DNA of 64,000 nt from Lonicera japonica (lineage: Eukaryota > Streptophyta > Magnoliopsida > Dipsacales > Caprifoliaceae): NCBI GenBank assembly GCA_021464415.1, contig CM038466.1:50219356-50283355 (forward strand). The letters are read 5' to 3'. How positions within the stretch are numbered: position 1 is the stretch's first letter; each line of letters opens with the position of its first letter. Below, one piece after another: positions 46,110 to 59,500 of this stretch. Position numbers and translations under genes: made by a program. Under the pieces are notes generated by a model. It was not told the DNA's origin. It saw only the letters and a program-made list of their open reading frames with translations, and searched no databases.

Positions 46110-48672
46110 TGTCACGACCTGATTTTTGGGACGTGATTTAGTCAATTTTAAGAAAATTAAGAGAGTTTTAATTGTAAAAGAGAAATCCATAAATTGAATG
46201 ATAAAAGTCCAACTTACAATAATAATAAATATTTTCTAATAAAATTTATTTTACGAAAGTCACAACAAAAATATAACTGGTCAGAGGATTTAAGCGTCCC
46301 TCATCCACGACAACTAAATAAGAAAATCATATTTAACAATTCAATACCAATAAAATTTTGTGAAAACTTAATCAGTTTGATCCTCCATTCTTATCCCGAT
46401 CAAAATCAAACTTGCAAAAGTCTATTGGGGGGTCAGCACAAAGCCCAATAGCTTCATCATAATACGCGAGCTCTACTCAATTTATTCATAACAAGCATAA
46501 AACAAATATCAATATCATTGTATAACATAGAGTACACAAGTGGTATTTTTATCATACTATAATGTAAAAACAATAAACACAGATAAAATCATTAAAAGCA
46601 AATAATTACTCCAACATAACTGGAACACAAATAAATTAAGTAGTCACTCAATAGAGTAGTTTCCCTTACCTTGAATCACAGATGAACGCCCATTTTTTTT
46701 TCTTCTCTCTCACTCAATAGGTGTTCTGGGCCATTTTTTAAGAGCCAACCGCAGGCCCCAAACCGCAAGGTTGGGTTATAGCCGGAGGCCCCAACCGTAG
46801 ACGCCAATAGCAGGCCCCAACCGCGCCCCCCAATCGCAGCCCTAGCGAACCATGTGGCTACCCCCTGCAGTTGGCCTCTTTTATAAGTATTTTTGGCAGA
46901 AATTTCTCTATAAATAGGACCCTTGGGGTCTCATTTGGGATCATCAACACTCAATAAAGTTTTTAGAGAAAGGAAACTATGTCAGGATCATTAGAGAATC
47001 TTTTGAGAGAGAAAATCCAAGAAAGAGAAAAAGTTAGAGAGAGAGAGTTTTAGAAAGAGAAAGTTCTTGAGAGAAAATTCTAGAGAAAGAGTTAGAGAAA
47101 GTTTTAGAGAGAGAGAAGCAAGCAATCTTCGTTCTTCTTCAAAGAAGTTCACTGCTTTCAAAGAAGTTCACTGCTTTCAAAATTAGTCCTTTCTATGTTT
47201 TACAAGAAAACTAAAATCTGTTTTGACACCCTTTCAAAACAAACTAAAATACAAAAATAGTTTCCAAACAAATGGAACTACGAGACTCTGATTTCATTTC
47301 AAGAATGAATACGTGGGCGCTCGTAAAGCTCGAGTCTGATTTCAAAATACAATTTTAAACTAAATTTATCAGAAAGGACTATTTTGAAAACAATTCAAAC
47401 TACTTGCAAGACATCTAAAATAGGAATTAAATACATGATCCATCAAGAGACCAAAAGGGCGAATTGGGTGCCTAACACCTTCCCAATTCATAACTTTGTT
47501 CCCGAACCTTAGCAAAATAAGTTATCAATAAATCTCTGGTTCCAAACGTATGAAAGATAGTTCGTTTTTGAATTATCTTTTGTACAATCTTTTGTTTGTT
47601 TTCTTGTAAAACAAACTGGCGACTTTGAAAACACGTTTTCCATCAAAACAAAAGGAAACAAGAAAATGACAAAAGGACGGGTCGGAGACCCGGATTCTCA
47701 CAATGTGATTTAGTCAATTTTAAGAAAATTAAGAGAACTTTAGTTGTAAAAGAGAGAAACCATAAATTGAATGATAAAAGTCCAACTTACAATAATAATA
47801 AATATTTTCTAATAAAAAAAATATAATTGGTCGGAGGATCTAAGCGCCCCACATCCATGACAACTAAATAAGAAAATCACATTTAACAATTTAATACCAA
47901 TAAAATTTTGTAAAAACTTCATCACTTTGATCCTCCATTCTTATCTCGATCAAAATCAAACCTGCAAAAATCTATTGGGGGTGAGCACAAAGCCCAATAG
48001 GTTCATCATAATACGTGAGCTCTACTCAATTTATTCATAATAAGCATAAAACAAATATCAATATCATTGCATAACATAGAGTACACAAGTGGTATTTTTA
48101 TCATACTATAATGTAAGAACAATAAACACAGATAAAATCATTAGAAGCACATATTTACGCCAACATAACTAGAACACAAATAAAATTAAGTAGTCACTCA
48201 ATAGAGTAGTTTCCCCTACCTTGAATCGCCGACGAACGCCCATTTTTTTTTCTTCTCTCTCGGCACTAAGTCTTCTTTTCTGCTTCTTTCTCTTATTTCC
48301 CTTTTTCATTCCCCGCATCTATTCTTCACACACACACCCCAATAATATATGTAGATATACCCTAATATGGCGTAGATCATTCCATTAATTATTCTTTGAC
48401 TAATAATTTCTCAATAAAATTAATAATAAAAATATTTATTTTAAGCACAACAACTTTCCTCACTTATCCATATATATATAAAATGTAAATTCAAATTCAA
48501 ACAAAAGAAAAGTGAAGCAAAGAAGGAAAAACAAGTCATTATTAAAATTAATTAAAGAGATAATTAACTAATAATGGTCAACCATTTCAAACTAAAGAGA
48601 TAATTACCTATCCAAACCTATATTTTTTATTAAAACACAATAAATAAATATCTTAAAATACGGGGTTTTACA
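46110..48672 (-). repeat. Tekay-like LTR H, rearranged around LTR C
   Basis: Plus strand starts TGTCACGACCTG and ends CGGGGTTTTACA, so it reads TGTAAAACCCCG...CGTGACA on the minus strand. It is flanked by AAAAT (46105-46109) and AAAAC (48673-48677), a possible 5-bp target duplication. The segment 46131-46715 recurs at 47703-48255 with small differences, the two copies separated by LTR C. There is no primer site on the left, so it looks like a solo LTR. Confidence 0.6.
46716..47702 (+). repeat. truncated Tat LTR C (related to family B)
   Basis: Plus-oriented LTR ending GGATTCTCACA at 47702, missing its 5' end. TATAAATA at 46909-46916 is preceded by degenerate CCAACCG/CGGTTGG units. Around 47455-47490 it holds the conserved stem-loop, at 47600-47622 the TTTGTTTT..AAAACAAA hairpin, then CTGGCGACT. 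It resembles LTR B throughout but is more diverged. Confidence 0.75.
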
Positions 48673-48779
48673 AAAACTTACTGATATTGAGGAACATCGC
48701 CATGGTTTACCTCTCTAATATATAATCTACCCATGAAACCCCACGAAGAAAAATCGAACCTATACCTCTGATACCAACT
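48673..48779 (-). other. internal leader fragment of the LTR E element with primer site
   Basis: About 100 bp between LTR H and LTR E. At 48765-48776 the minus strand reads TGGTATCAGAGG, an initiator tRNA-Met-type primer site four bases from the LTR E start. LTR H seems to have inserted into this leader. Confidence 0.55.
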
Positions 48780-51537
48780 TGTGACGCCCTAATCTTGTTT
48801 AGAGGTTTAGACCCCCAAGACCCGATTAATCACGGTGTTTAAAGTATATAATTTAAAACTCATTTTCAAAAAACTTTGGCACGTGGATTTTGTAAGTTGA
48901 ACAAATCCAAACCTGTGAATTGATAAAATAAATTTCATTTATAGAAATCAAGCTCCACATTTTATAAAGTTTAGTTGTAACAAAATCATAGATAACTATT
49001 GAATGCAAATCCTCCAATGAGGTCCCAAAACAGGATTACAAATGTTTACAACATTGATATATTAAAAACAATTATAAGTTTGATTATACAACATTCATTA
49101 AATACTAGAAGAGATCAATTTAATATTATACATATGAAATTAAGTTGTCCTACCAAGGGAGACTAACATGGTTATGGGGTCATTAGAGGTACATAAACTC
49201 TAACGTGCGCCAACCTGAAGAGTGTACCTGCAAAACTATTTTGAAAAATAGGAGTGAGCCAAACACGGGTTTAGTGGGAACTATAAGGTTTTGTATACTA
49301 AAATACACATAGTAATACGCATGCATTGTGCGGTATAAAAATAATAGTTAAGCAGTAATTATACCGTATGTTTATATTTACTACTCATCTCAAAATACCA
49401 TAGATGTTAAAATACATGCAATGCACATCAAATGGTCCTAATGCCCGAAAATCAATCTTAAACCATGCACAACAGGAAATAGAAGATCATTAACTAAAAG
49501 TAGAGTGTGTTGGCTATTATAGCGGGCTCCAATTATGCTATGTTAGGTCTCATCTCATCTCAAAGGCAACCGAAAGGGCTACAACCCTTTATATGCAGTG
49601 GGCTCCAGCCCAATGCATTAGCGGTACAACCACTAATAAGAGGCTACAACATCATCTCATTAAAAGGGCTACAACCTTCGTCTAGTACCAGTACTTCAGG
49701 CTCCAACCAGATAATCTAAGCGGCTACAACCGCAAATGGGCTCCAACCCAATCAATAAAGAAGGATACAACCCTTCAAGTAAGGCTATAACCTTACAATT
49801 AACACCTACGTAGATAATTGAACCAAAACATTGAAACCACGAAATAACAATAAAACATAAAAGAGCCAACACACCAAATAGTACTAAATTAATGTATCTT
49901 GTTCCTAAGTCTTAATATGAAAATCTCATATATATATATAATCCATCAATCTATGGCCATTATTAAAAGTACTTTAATAATCAGTGATACATTTCTTCTG
50001 TATAGCTTTAGTTATATAAACTAGGTCAACAAAGTAATATCTCACATGTGGTAATGTATTTACCGAATATACATATGCCACATATATAAGAAACAACATA
50101 AACCCTTAACAATGATGTCCATAAGGCACATACATTTATCCCACAAGTAATTTAGTATAAAACTCCATGGACTGTACCATTAGTCGTAATTCATTTGGTG
50201 GGATATTTACTTAAAACTTATTATAAACCTTCCAATAACTTGTAACTCTTAGACATCATGCCCTCTTGGGTAATAATGAAATTGTACATTAAACCCACCA
50301 ATTTTGGTTGTATAATTTGCTCAGCGGAATCTAGCATACTTTGTAGAAAATTGGGTTTTAGCCAAATCCATTCCATTTGTCAACAAATGGCATATGTACT
50401 CTATAACATTGTATTAAAAAAATATACGTAGAGGAATTCATGTATTGAACGCATCATATATTCATTTTCTAATTGTATACAAGTTCTAGTTAAACACACT
50501 TGTTTATAGATGGGTTTTTGGGTGAAATTGGGGAAAATGCAATTACTTGTCAAATTACTTATAGAATGAACAAATTCACATATAAGTAAATCAATCTCAA
50601 TAATAAATAACAAGAAATTTCAACCCAAACCCAATGCATATGACGAATCTCGATTTTGCATGAAAAAGCCCAATTTCTAGTTCAATCAAACATGCAACAC
50701 ATAAAGATTTGAAAAAGAGTTTTATACTCTTGTTCTCACCTCATATAACGACATTTCTCAAGCTAGAAGCAATGAATCCAAGCATAGATCCTAATCCCCA
50801 AGTTCATTCAAAACCCTCACTTTAATAATGGTGAAATTTGGATGAAGGAGATGATGAATGTTAGTGTAGGAAGGTGTATATAATGATTTAATATCAAGCT
50901 AGGTTGTTGGTGTTGGGATGCCCCTCAAATCCCCCAAAATCGCCTCCCCTTTCTTTCTCTAAAAGCTTGTATGAGTGTGTAGAAATGGGGAAGAAAAGAA
51001 ATAAATATCTGATAACCAAGTACAATAGCATGCTGTTCTTTCCAACAACATGTTGTCCCTAAGATATTCAGGGACAGTCTCACAACCTTATTTAGGCATC
51101 TTCAACAACGGACTATTCTGGAAAACAACATGATGTTGACTTCGGCTACTGCGTTGACCTTGAAGATATAAGAATTTGGGCTTGAGTCAAACACAAAATT
51201 TGTAGATAATTGAATTAACTTTCCAATGGAGCGAATGGGGATTCGTTTAAACTATGGATGAAGAAGTTATGCATTTTTTAAGCAACAAAGGTCAATTTAT
51301 CGGTAAAGTGAAAATGAGAGATTCATGAACCAATTCTCGTTCGAACCACTTGAACCAACTTGTGGCCATACAAGAAAGCTTAGATATATTAATAATACTT
51401 GTTGGAAGTCTCCAAATAGTACCGACCCCTTTCGAAACACAATGCCATTGCCTAAGGCTCGTATTTGCCCATATGGCGATTATGAAAAGCGATTAGTCTT
51501 AGATGATGGAATGGATATTTTATTTGACTGGACATAG
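48780..51537 (-). repeat. Tekay-like 5' LTR E
   Basis: Starts TGTGACGCCCTAATC. It shares the GATTAATCACGG and AAACCTGTGA blocks with the reverse of LTR D. Minus-strand TATA near 50876-50885. Upstream in element sense are palindromes ACAACATGTTGT (51045-51056), CAACATGATGTTG (51126-51138) and an imperfect AGCATGCT-centred one (51025-51038). The region 51170-51310 matches 29330-29450. At 49500-49780 there are short GGGCTACAACCC/GGGCTCCAACCC repeats. The outer boundary is uncertain and may lie further right, up to about 52020. Confidence 0.55.
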
Positions 51538-53030
51538 TGAGACCAAGATATGGCTTAGATCATCTAACTCAAAATAGGTGACCTATATAGTGGGGACAGG
51601 ACAAAATCAGGTCTTGTTGGTTTTCAAGGGCATGTTCAACCCATAGGTTAGTAACACAACCTTCATTCCAATTGTCTTTCCAGCTTTATATGTGTGGCTT
51701 CTATTGCAAGCATTACTCCCAGTGGTACCTAAAACTCCTTACTACCCAGGATTTCTAAAACAACATTTAAAGCCTGAAAATGTGCAAATAATGCATGGTT
51801 TTATGTGTTATACATCTGCTAAAGCATCCACAACAGTTTAATTTTTATATCATAAGTAGTGTAATGAGACAAAAGGAGAACAGCTATATGATTATTGTTG
51901 AACATGAAAATGGACAAGAGCCGTTCGGCTCAAATGTACATCAGTTTTCCATACTTCAGAGAAAAATTAAAATTGTCATAAAAGTTCATACAAGATCTGC
52001 AATAGTGACTAACTAATCTAGCCCGGTCATGCTACAAATTGACTAAGTTAACGTAATAATCTACTACTCGGAATTAAGTCAACTAATACATTTTTGGAAG
52101 TTCGAAATTTAAGAGTCCATTTTCTCTTTTTGCATATAATCAAAGTGCCAAATTTTTAAATAGTAAACAAGTTTTATTTTTTACCATTAATTATGTCAAA
52201 AATATTATATTCTTAAAATAGTGAGATTGAAAAATGGACTCTGAATTTGCGACATTTTCACAGTGATGTTGAATTGATACTTTAACATCTCTCATGAGAA
52301 TACATTTTTATCACTAATGGTTAAGATTTCTTCAATAACTATGACAATGAAGGATGAAAAAAAGGCATCTAAGTTTAATTTTCAATCATTATGAGGTAGC
52401 AATAACTAAAGGAAACATTAGCTATGTCTAATTTTGACCATCAAATGTGTACCTAAGTCACAAATCAACCTAAAATATCAGGTCCTTGGAATGAAAACAA
52501 AAAGAACAGTAGGAGATTCATAAATAAAGTTTATAGAAATATCATGAAACAAATTTAAAATTTTCCATATATGAAAAATATGTTTAAGAAAGTGTAGAAG
52601 GATACTCTATCAAATATGATATGATCCAACTGAATTCCTCTACCCCAGTGCTTTCTCTTCTACTTCCCCAAGTTCTTATTCACTTTCACTTTATTTTTCT
52701 CTATTGTTTTCTTCTTTCTGCATTAAAGACCACAAACCATCAATAGTGACATAACAATTGTAAATAGGAAAAAGAATATGTTATTGGTAACATCATTTGA
52801 TTATTTGTACAGGGTGTATTAGTAAGTTGTATATTTTGACAATGTACAACTCATCAATGCACATGGTATGAATAACTGGTTGACGAAACTTGCAAGAATG
52901 ATTAAACATCAAACCTATGCCTAAAAGAACGCTTTATTTTTTTATATTATTTTACTTTTTACTTGCCTGAGAAATAGTTCAAGTCAGCTATTAAAACCAA
53001 CATGATAATTATTTGCCTGGAAAAATACTA
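51538..53030. other. non-coding DNA right of LTR E, with a possible decayed Stowaway MITE
   Basis: 51538-52020 may still be LTR sequence of the E type. At about 52090-52270 there is a sequence sharing AGTAAACAAGTTTT and ATTATGT blocks with the MITE at 53031, suggesting a decayed relative. The remainder is AT-rich, 3' of the receptor kinase gene. I see no gene. Confidence 0.35.
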
Positions 53031-53239
53031 CTCCCTCCATCCCATATTAAGAGTGCAATGCTCCCTTTTGGGCCATTCCATACTAAGAGTCTAATTTCCC
53101 GTTTGGGGACATATTCAATTTACTACATCTCACAAGAGTAAACAAGTTTTGTTATTAGGCATTGATTATGTTGAAATTAGTGTAGCCACAAAATGTGTGA
53201 AAAAGTTAAAGATAAACTCTTAATTTTTGATGAACGAAG
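53031..53239. mobile_element. Stowaway-type MITE
   Basis: Begins CTCCCTCCATCCCATATTAA and ends AATTTTTGATGAACGAAG, imperfect inverted termini of the plant Stowaway kind (Tc1/mariner-derived). TA dinucleotides flank both ends (53029-53030, 53240-53241). About 210 bp, non-coding. Confidence 0.75.
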
Positions 53240-53526
53240 TATTTGTCTGGTAATTGGACTTTAAAAGTGTCAAAGTCGGGAATAAATAACATAAAAGTTA
53301 AGCTCTAATATTCAATGTTCTTTTACGACAAATATTAAAACCAAAGGAAAAAAGTACCAAAAGTGAATATGAGAACGCTCTAACGCCACATGTTAAGAAC
53401 ACCCTTTCTAGGAAGAGCAAACTTTAAGTGCTCATTAACATGACCATTTAATAAGAAATGAAGTAAATAAGGAAAAGATATATCAGCCAAATAATCGAAA
53501 ATAGAAAATCTGTAATTTGATAGAGG

Positions 53527-56500
53527 TTAATTTTGTACCTTTGTCATGAGACCTTTTCCGGTGTTTGTTTGAAATGTAATTTTGATTTTATTGAGTCTAA
53601 CCACGACATCTTCCATACTCATTCTCTGTGTAGGAATATTTGCCGAACAATCCAAGGCCAGATGCAAAATGGACGAGGCACATTCCTTTTTTGCCAAGAA
53701 ATCTTCGTCTTCTTTTCCTATCAAATTGGCGTCTACAACTTGAACTATTGAACCGAGTGAGGCTTCATAAACCCAATTCCTCATAGTCAAATTGTCGGAA
53801 AATATTTCATCTGTTGGCTTCTTCCTTGTAAATGTTTCCATTAATAGAATACCGTAGCTATAGACATCAGCTTTCGTGGATACTAGTCCTTGTCTTATGT
53901 ATTCTATGCATGACAAACAAATTCACAGTAGAAAATAAATCAAATGATATTGAACTTTAAGGGTGTTTTTGTTTGGTCTACATGGAAAATAATTAGATTT
54001 TGTGGAGTTAATTTACATAGGAAAGAAGAGGTTTATTTTTTGCCCCACATTTTATATGCAAAATCACACTTACACCATTATTTTCATAATCATTAGACTT
54101 TGCCCCTACATGCGGCGAAATGTCAAAGAATTACATAAGAATCAAGGGGTAAGTAAAAGGATTTACAAAATAAGACAGTACCCCCATTTTTAGGTAATTA
54201 TTTGAGATTCCCCGCATCCAAAGGCAATGTCTAATGAATTTTAAAATGAGGAATAAGTCTAATTTTGTGTTAAGAACATGGGGCATAGTCAAAAAGCCCA
54301 AAATAAGATATTAAAGCCATCTCTAATGGCCATTTCCATCGACACAAATTTCAATAATAAAATTGTAAAATAGTGAAGACTCTCTCCAAGGACAGTTTCT
54401 ATATGCATTTCCATGTGACATGGCAAGTGTCACACAAATTTATTTATTTTTTATCATTGTTTCTGTCATATAATTTTTCTATACTACCTGGAAACCAAGG
54501 ATGGATCTTAGGGGGCAGGGGGTTTGATTTCGACTCTTTGAAATAGGAGAAAAACAGTGAAGATGAAAATGAAAATTAGGGAATCTTGGGCTTTTTCCAC
54601 AAAAAAGTGTAATGAAAAACATTCAACAAGAACTTGGAGGAATGACAATTTTTTATTTTTTTCATTTCATTTTTACAAGAATGCAGACTAAAACAACAAT
54701 TAAATATTTGGAAGATTACCTGGTGCCATATACCCAATTGTTGCCAAGGTCTTAGTTTGTGCCATGAACTCATCTTCACCTAAGAGTTTGGAGATGCCAA
54801 AATCACAAACATGTGCAATCATATCTTTATCGAGCAGGACATTGCTGGGCTTCAAATCACAATGAATAATAGGCCTTGTCTGGCCATGATGCAAATATTC
54901 CAAGGCAAATGCAACATCTATCATTATGTTTAGCCTCTCTAGAATAGTCAAACAATAGTTATGAGAGTACAACCATTTTTCAAGGCTCCCATTAGGCATG
55001 TACTCTAGTACCAAAGCCAAGAAATCTGGGTTACTGCAACTACTAACAATTTTAGTAAGATTACGATGTCGAATATTACGCAAGACTTCACATTCAACAT
55101 CAAAACTCTTAAATGCTCCTTCTAATTGCAAATTGAAAACCTTTACTGCAACATTCACCTCATTTGACAATGTCCCCTTGTATACTGACCCAACACCCCC
55201 CGCACCAAGTAGATTGCTTTCATTGAATCCATTTGTAGCTTGCAAAAGCTCAGTATATGAAACCCTTCTCCAATTATAAGGAAATAAACTCAAATGGGTC
55301 TGTATTTCCGCACCATTTTTTCGGCCTTTGATAAACATAATTATGAAAGCAACTAGAATGATCGTTGCTACTATAGTGGGTAAAATATATTTCAATGTAG
55401 ATAAATTACTAGACCGCGATATTTTGCATGGCTGGACTTGTAATCGAGGTACCCCACATAATCCATCATTTTGTATAAAAGACTGTGCAGTAAAGTTAGC
55501 AAAATGTCCTCCGATGGGGATTTCTCCTTCTAATTTATTGAAAGACACATTAAAGTATTGGAGATACCTAAGCGCCTCAAGGGATTTGGGTATCGTTCCA
55601 GACAAATTGTTATTTGATAGATCCAACAATTCTAAGTTTACCAAGTTACCAAATGATTGAGGAATGGATCCTTGTAGTTCATTATGCGCAAATGATAGAA
55701 AAGTTAGCATTTGGCTACTCCCAATGGTACTTGGGATACGACCCGAAAACTGATTCAATGATAAGTCCATTTCTGTTATCACCTTCATATTTCGAATATA
55801 TGACGGTAAACTACCAGTAAGAGAATTTGTGGAGAAGTTTAAGTACAAGAGATCTTCTAGGCTCCACAAGGTTGATGGTATTGTCGAAGTCAAATTATTA
55901 GAATCTAAGAACAGCCTTGTCATAGAACTAAGTTCTCCTAAACATGACGGTATAGGTCCGTCGAGTTTATTATCACTCAAATATAAGTCTCCCAACCTTT
56001 CTGAGCAACAAAGATCATTTGGTATGGATCCTTTCAAATTGTTGTGTTCAAGATACAATTGTTCAAGATTTTTCATTCTTCCCAGTGATGATGGGATGAA
56101 CCCAGTCAACTCGTTGCTATCTAAACTTAGGGCTGATAAGCCACTCAAGTTGCCTATTCCCATTGGAATTTCGCCCTTAATTTTGCTTCCAAATGCTTCA
56201 AAACTACGAAGAGAAGTGGAAAGATTTGCAACTGAAGCTGGGAGGATTCCATTCAATTGATTTAGCGATATCGACAAAAGGTACAAATTCTTGCAATTAC
56301 TCAAAGAATCAAAGAATCTTAATTCTGGAGTGGAAACTTCCCCGGTCAAATTGTTTTCTCCAACAAGGAGCCGTCGCAAATCTCTTAAATTACCAAGCGT
56401 GTTGGGTATGAAGCCAGTAAATGAGTTGCTAGTCATTGCTATGGAGGTAAGCTTAGATGCATTTGAGATAGAGCTTGGGATTGTTCCACTGAGCCTATTG

Positions 56501-59500
56501 TCACCTAGGTAAAGGCCTTCAAGATTGGGAGTCCAGAGCCCCATGCTCGATGGAAGATGGCCCGAGAAGTGATTCGATGACAAAGAGATCTGCATGATTG
56601 TTGAGATATTGAAGATTTCGAAAGGTATAAGGCCAGTTATGTTGTTTTGAGTAAGAACGAGTCTTTCCAAATTAAGCTTACCAATCTCGCTTGGTAATGT
56701 TCCTGCCACAATATGAAAAATACCAAATTACATATAAGTATATGCTTTGGGAAAAAAAAAAATTAGTGTTCTCTCTAAAACAGACACTTTTGACTAGTTT
56801 ATGTACTATACCTAGGTATACACATGCCAACCGACAAAGTGAAACAAAAAAAAACGTGATTGCGGAACAAAAGGGAAAAATGTAAAATGTGTGAGGAGTT
56901 ACGAGTTAGGAGTGTATCCAATTACAACTCAATGTTAACAATATAATTATATGGGGGCGAATGTTTTCCAATTTGTAGTTTAATGTTTCCTTTCCGAACA
57001 CTTGTACGACATTTGAAATGATCAATGATGTACAAAAAAATGTAGTATGTCATTACATGTTACATTTAATTGTACTTTTACATTTTACAGTGGATCTTGT
57101 TTTACAACGTAATTATACTTTTAAAAAAATGCAGTATGTCCTTACAACATAATTGTACTTGTACATTCACAGTGGATTTTGTTTTATAGATCACCATTAG
57201 TAAATTTCAAATATATAGAAAGTCTAGTAAAATTCGATTTTTTGACTCAGTTTTGACATTTTATTTTCCCAAAGTTGAAGAGGGAAAATGATGAGAAAGA
57301 GTAGATTGTGTGTAGAGAGAGAATATTTTTTTTGAACATTGATTACATATGTTTAGTGCGAACGTGCACTTTCACTTAGAATTAGCACTTTATTGTGAGC
57401 ACAAAAAATATCCTAGGGTGTATATTGTGCATTAAGAGAAAAGAATTGATGTGAGCCACTGATTAAGTTAACTTTGTGAGGGATTCAGTGTTGACAAAGT
57501 ATTCCTTATTATATAAGGTAAGTGGGAAATGAATTTGGAGGAGTATATCTTTTCCTATCCCCCACCCTCTCACACTCTCATGCGACGACCACACCCTTTA
57601 AAATGTATGAAAAGACAATCACATTTAATTTAGAATATCCATAATGTTATCCCCTGCCCAGTATTGAACATTATTTTAATTTGATCTTTGAATTAAATAA
57701 GAAAAATATAATCCCACCAAATATAAAACATTGTTCAAACTCGTACATATACTCCTCCTTTGAGAAACTTTAGCCCTAAGTGTGCTAGAGCATAAAAGTT
57801 GATTTTTTTTGTCAAAATGTACCATAGATAGGGTATTTTATTAATGGAGTTATTAACTTAGGTTTAGTTTTTGACATACGTAGTTATATTCACCATGGGG
57901 AATTGCAACATACTTTATTATTGATACAATTTCATATTCTGAAATTCACAACTTTGTATCAGAGGAGGTTTTAACCTGAGGTTCTCTTCAATTTATTCCA
58001 CGCCTAGTAGGCACGAGGCGTTTTGCCACCAGTCAGGTTAAAGATTTCATTGTTGTTTGTTTGTCTTTTGTGACTACTATTCAGACCATGTTATTGATTG
58101 ACTGTTTTTTCTCTCTGATAAACCAATGTTTTTGCTACTGCCATGTTTTGCCATTTCTCATACTATAAAGTGTAATTTTTTTAATGAATGGTTGCTGCAG
58201 ATTTTATTTGTGTGTTGTTTCATGCGTTCTGTATTTGCAGATCTATTACAAATCTAAATCCACTATTGCTGTCATAGTAATTCACTTCAGCATTCTCTGG
58301 TTTATTATGCCTTTGTTCAGGGACTATTTTCTTCGTATCGTGACCTCTTTGATGTATTCCCCCTTACCGTTTGATTGAGGAAATTGGAAAGAGGATGAGG
58401 GATTGCAAGGCATTTGTTTCTTTACATTTATGAAGGGAATGGGAAAGAAACGGAGGAAATGGAGGGATTGTCAACCCCCCTCTCACTATTCTTTTATTTT
58501 ATTTCCTTCCTATATTGGGAGGATTAGGAGGGAAAGGAAGATATTTTAATGAATTATTACCCAAAATCCCAAATTTAACCATACTTTGTTAAAAAATAAA
58601 TATTAAATCACATTCCTTTCTTCTTTCTATCCATACAAAATTAAACTCATTCCTTTCCATCCATTGCATTACATTCCTTCCCCTCCTAACTAACCACTTC
58701 TTTTCCATTCCCTCCCCTCAATCCAATTAACTCTTCTAATGATAGAAAGAAGAGTTAGTTCGCTGGTTGTTAGTTTCCTTGTCATGAACTAAGGAACCTC
58801 GCTCATGTTGTGGTATATGTCTTCTTCTACCCTCACATGTTGCGGCAAGTGTCTTTTTCCACCGTTGGCGTATGTTGCAATCAATTTTACAGATCAGAGG
58901 TACCTTTTTGGGCATGCACATTTCAAGAACACAAAGGAGCAATTTATTTAAGGATTTTGGGGTAACAACTTGTTATTGGTAGGTAGCAAAAATGACTCCT
59001 AGAATTTGACCCGAGTCCCTCACTCGTCCCTAAATTTCAATTTTCGGTTGAAGCATCAATACAGTTTCTAATTTTTCCCCACTCATCCAAAATTGGATGC
59101 CCCTTTAAAAAGATGTATGGAAAATGAGCGTAACTGTCACAAGCCACTCTTTTAAGGGGCATTTTTGGATGCTTCAATGAAAATTAGAAACATTAGAAAA
59201 TTGAACTTTAGGGATGTAATGCAATAGTGGATTTAGGGACGAGCGAAGGAGGGGAAGGATGAACTTTAGGGACGAGCGAAGGATTTGGGTCAAACTATAG
59301 GGTTCATTTTTGCTAATTACCTACTTGTTATCAAAGGAGCAGAATATTATGGCACAAATTGATTTCGGTGTCTCACCTCTTTGAATTTGGGGAAATCAAT
59401 GTTTCATTATTTTGAGGCCATATATTTTATTTAAGAATTTTTTTAAGATCAAATAAATAGCATTAAACAGAAGGGGAATCCAATGGAGGGGAGGTAACAA

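Noticed and set aside
54998..56512. Several plus-strand frames opposite the LRR kinase
   Set aside because: They mirror the regular LRR codon pattern of the minus-strand gene.
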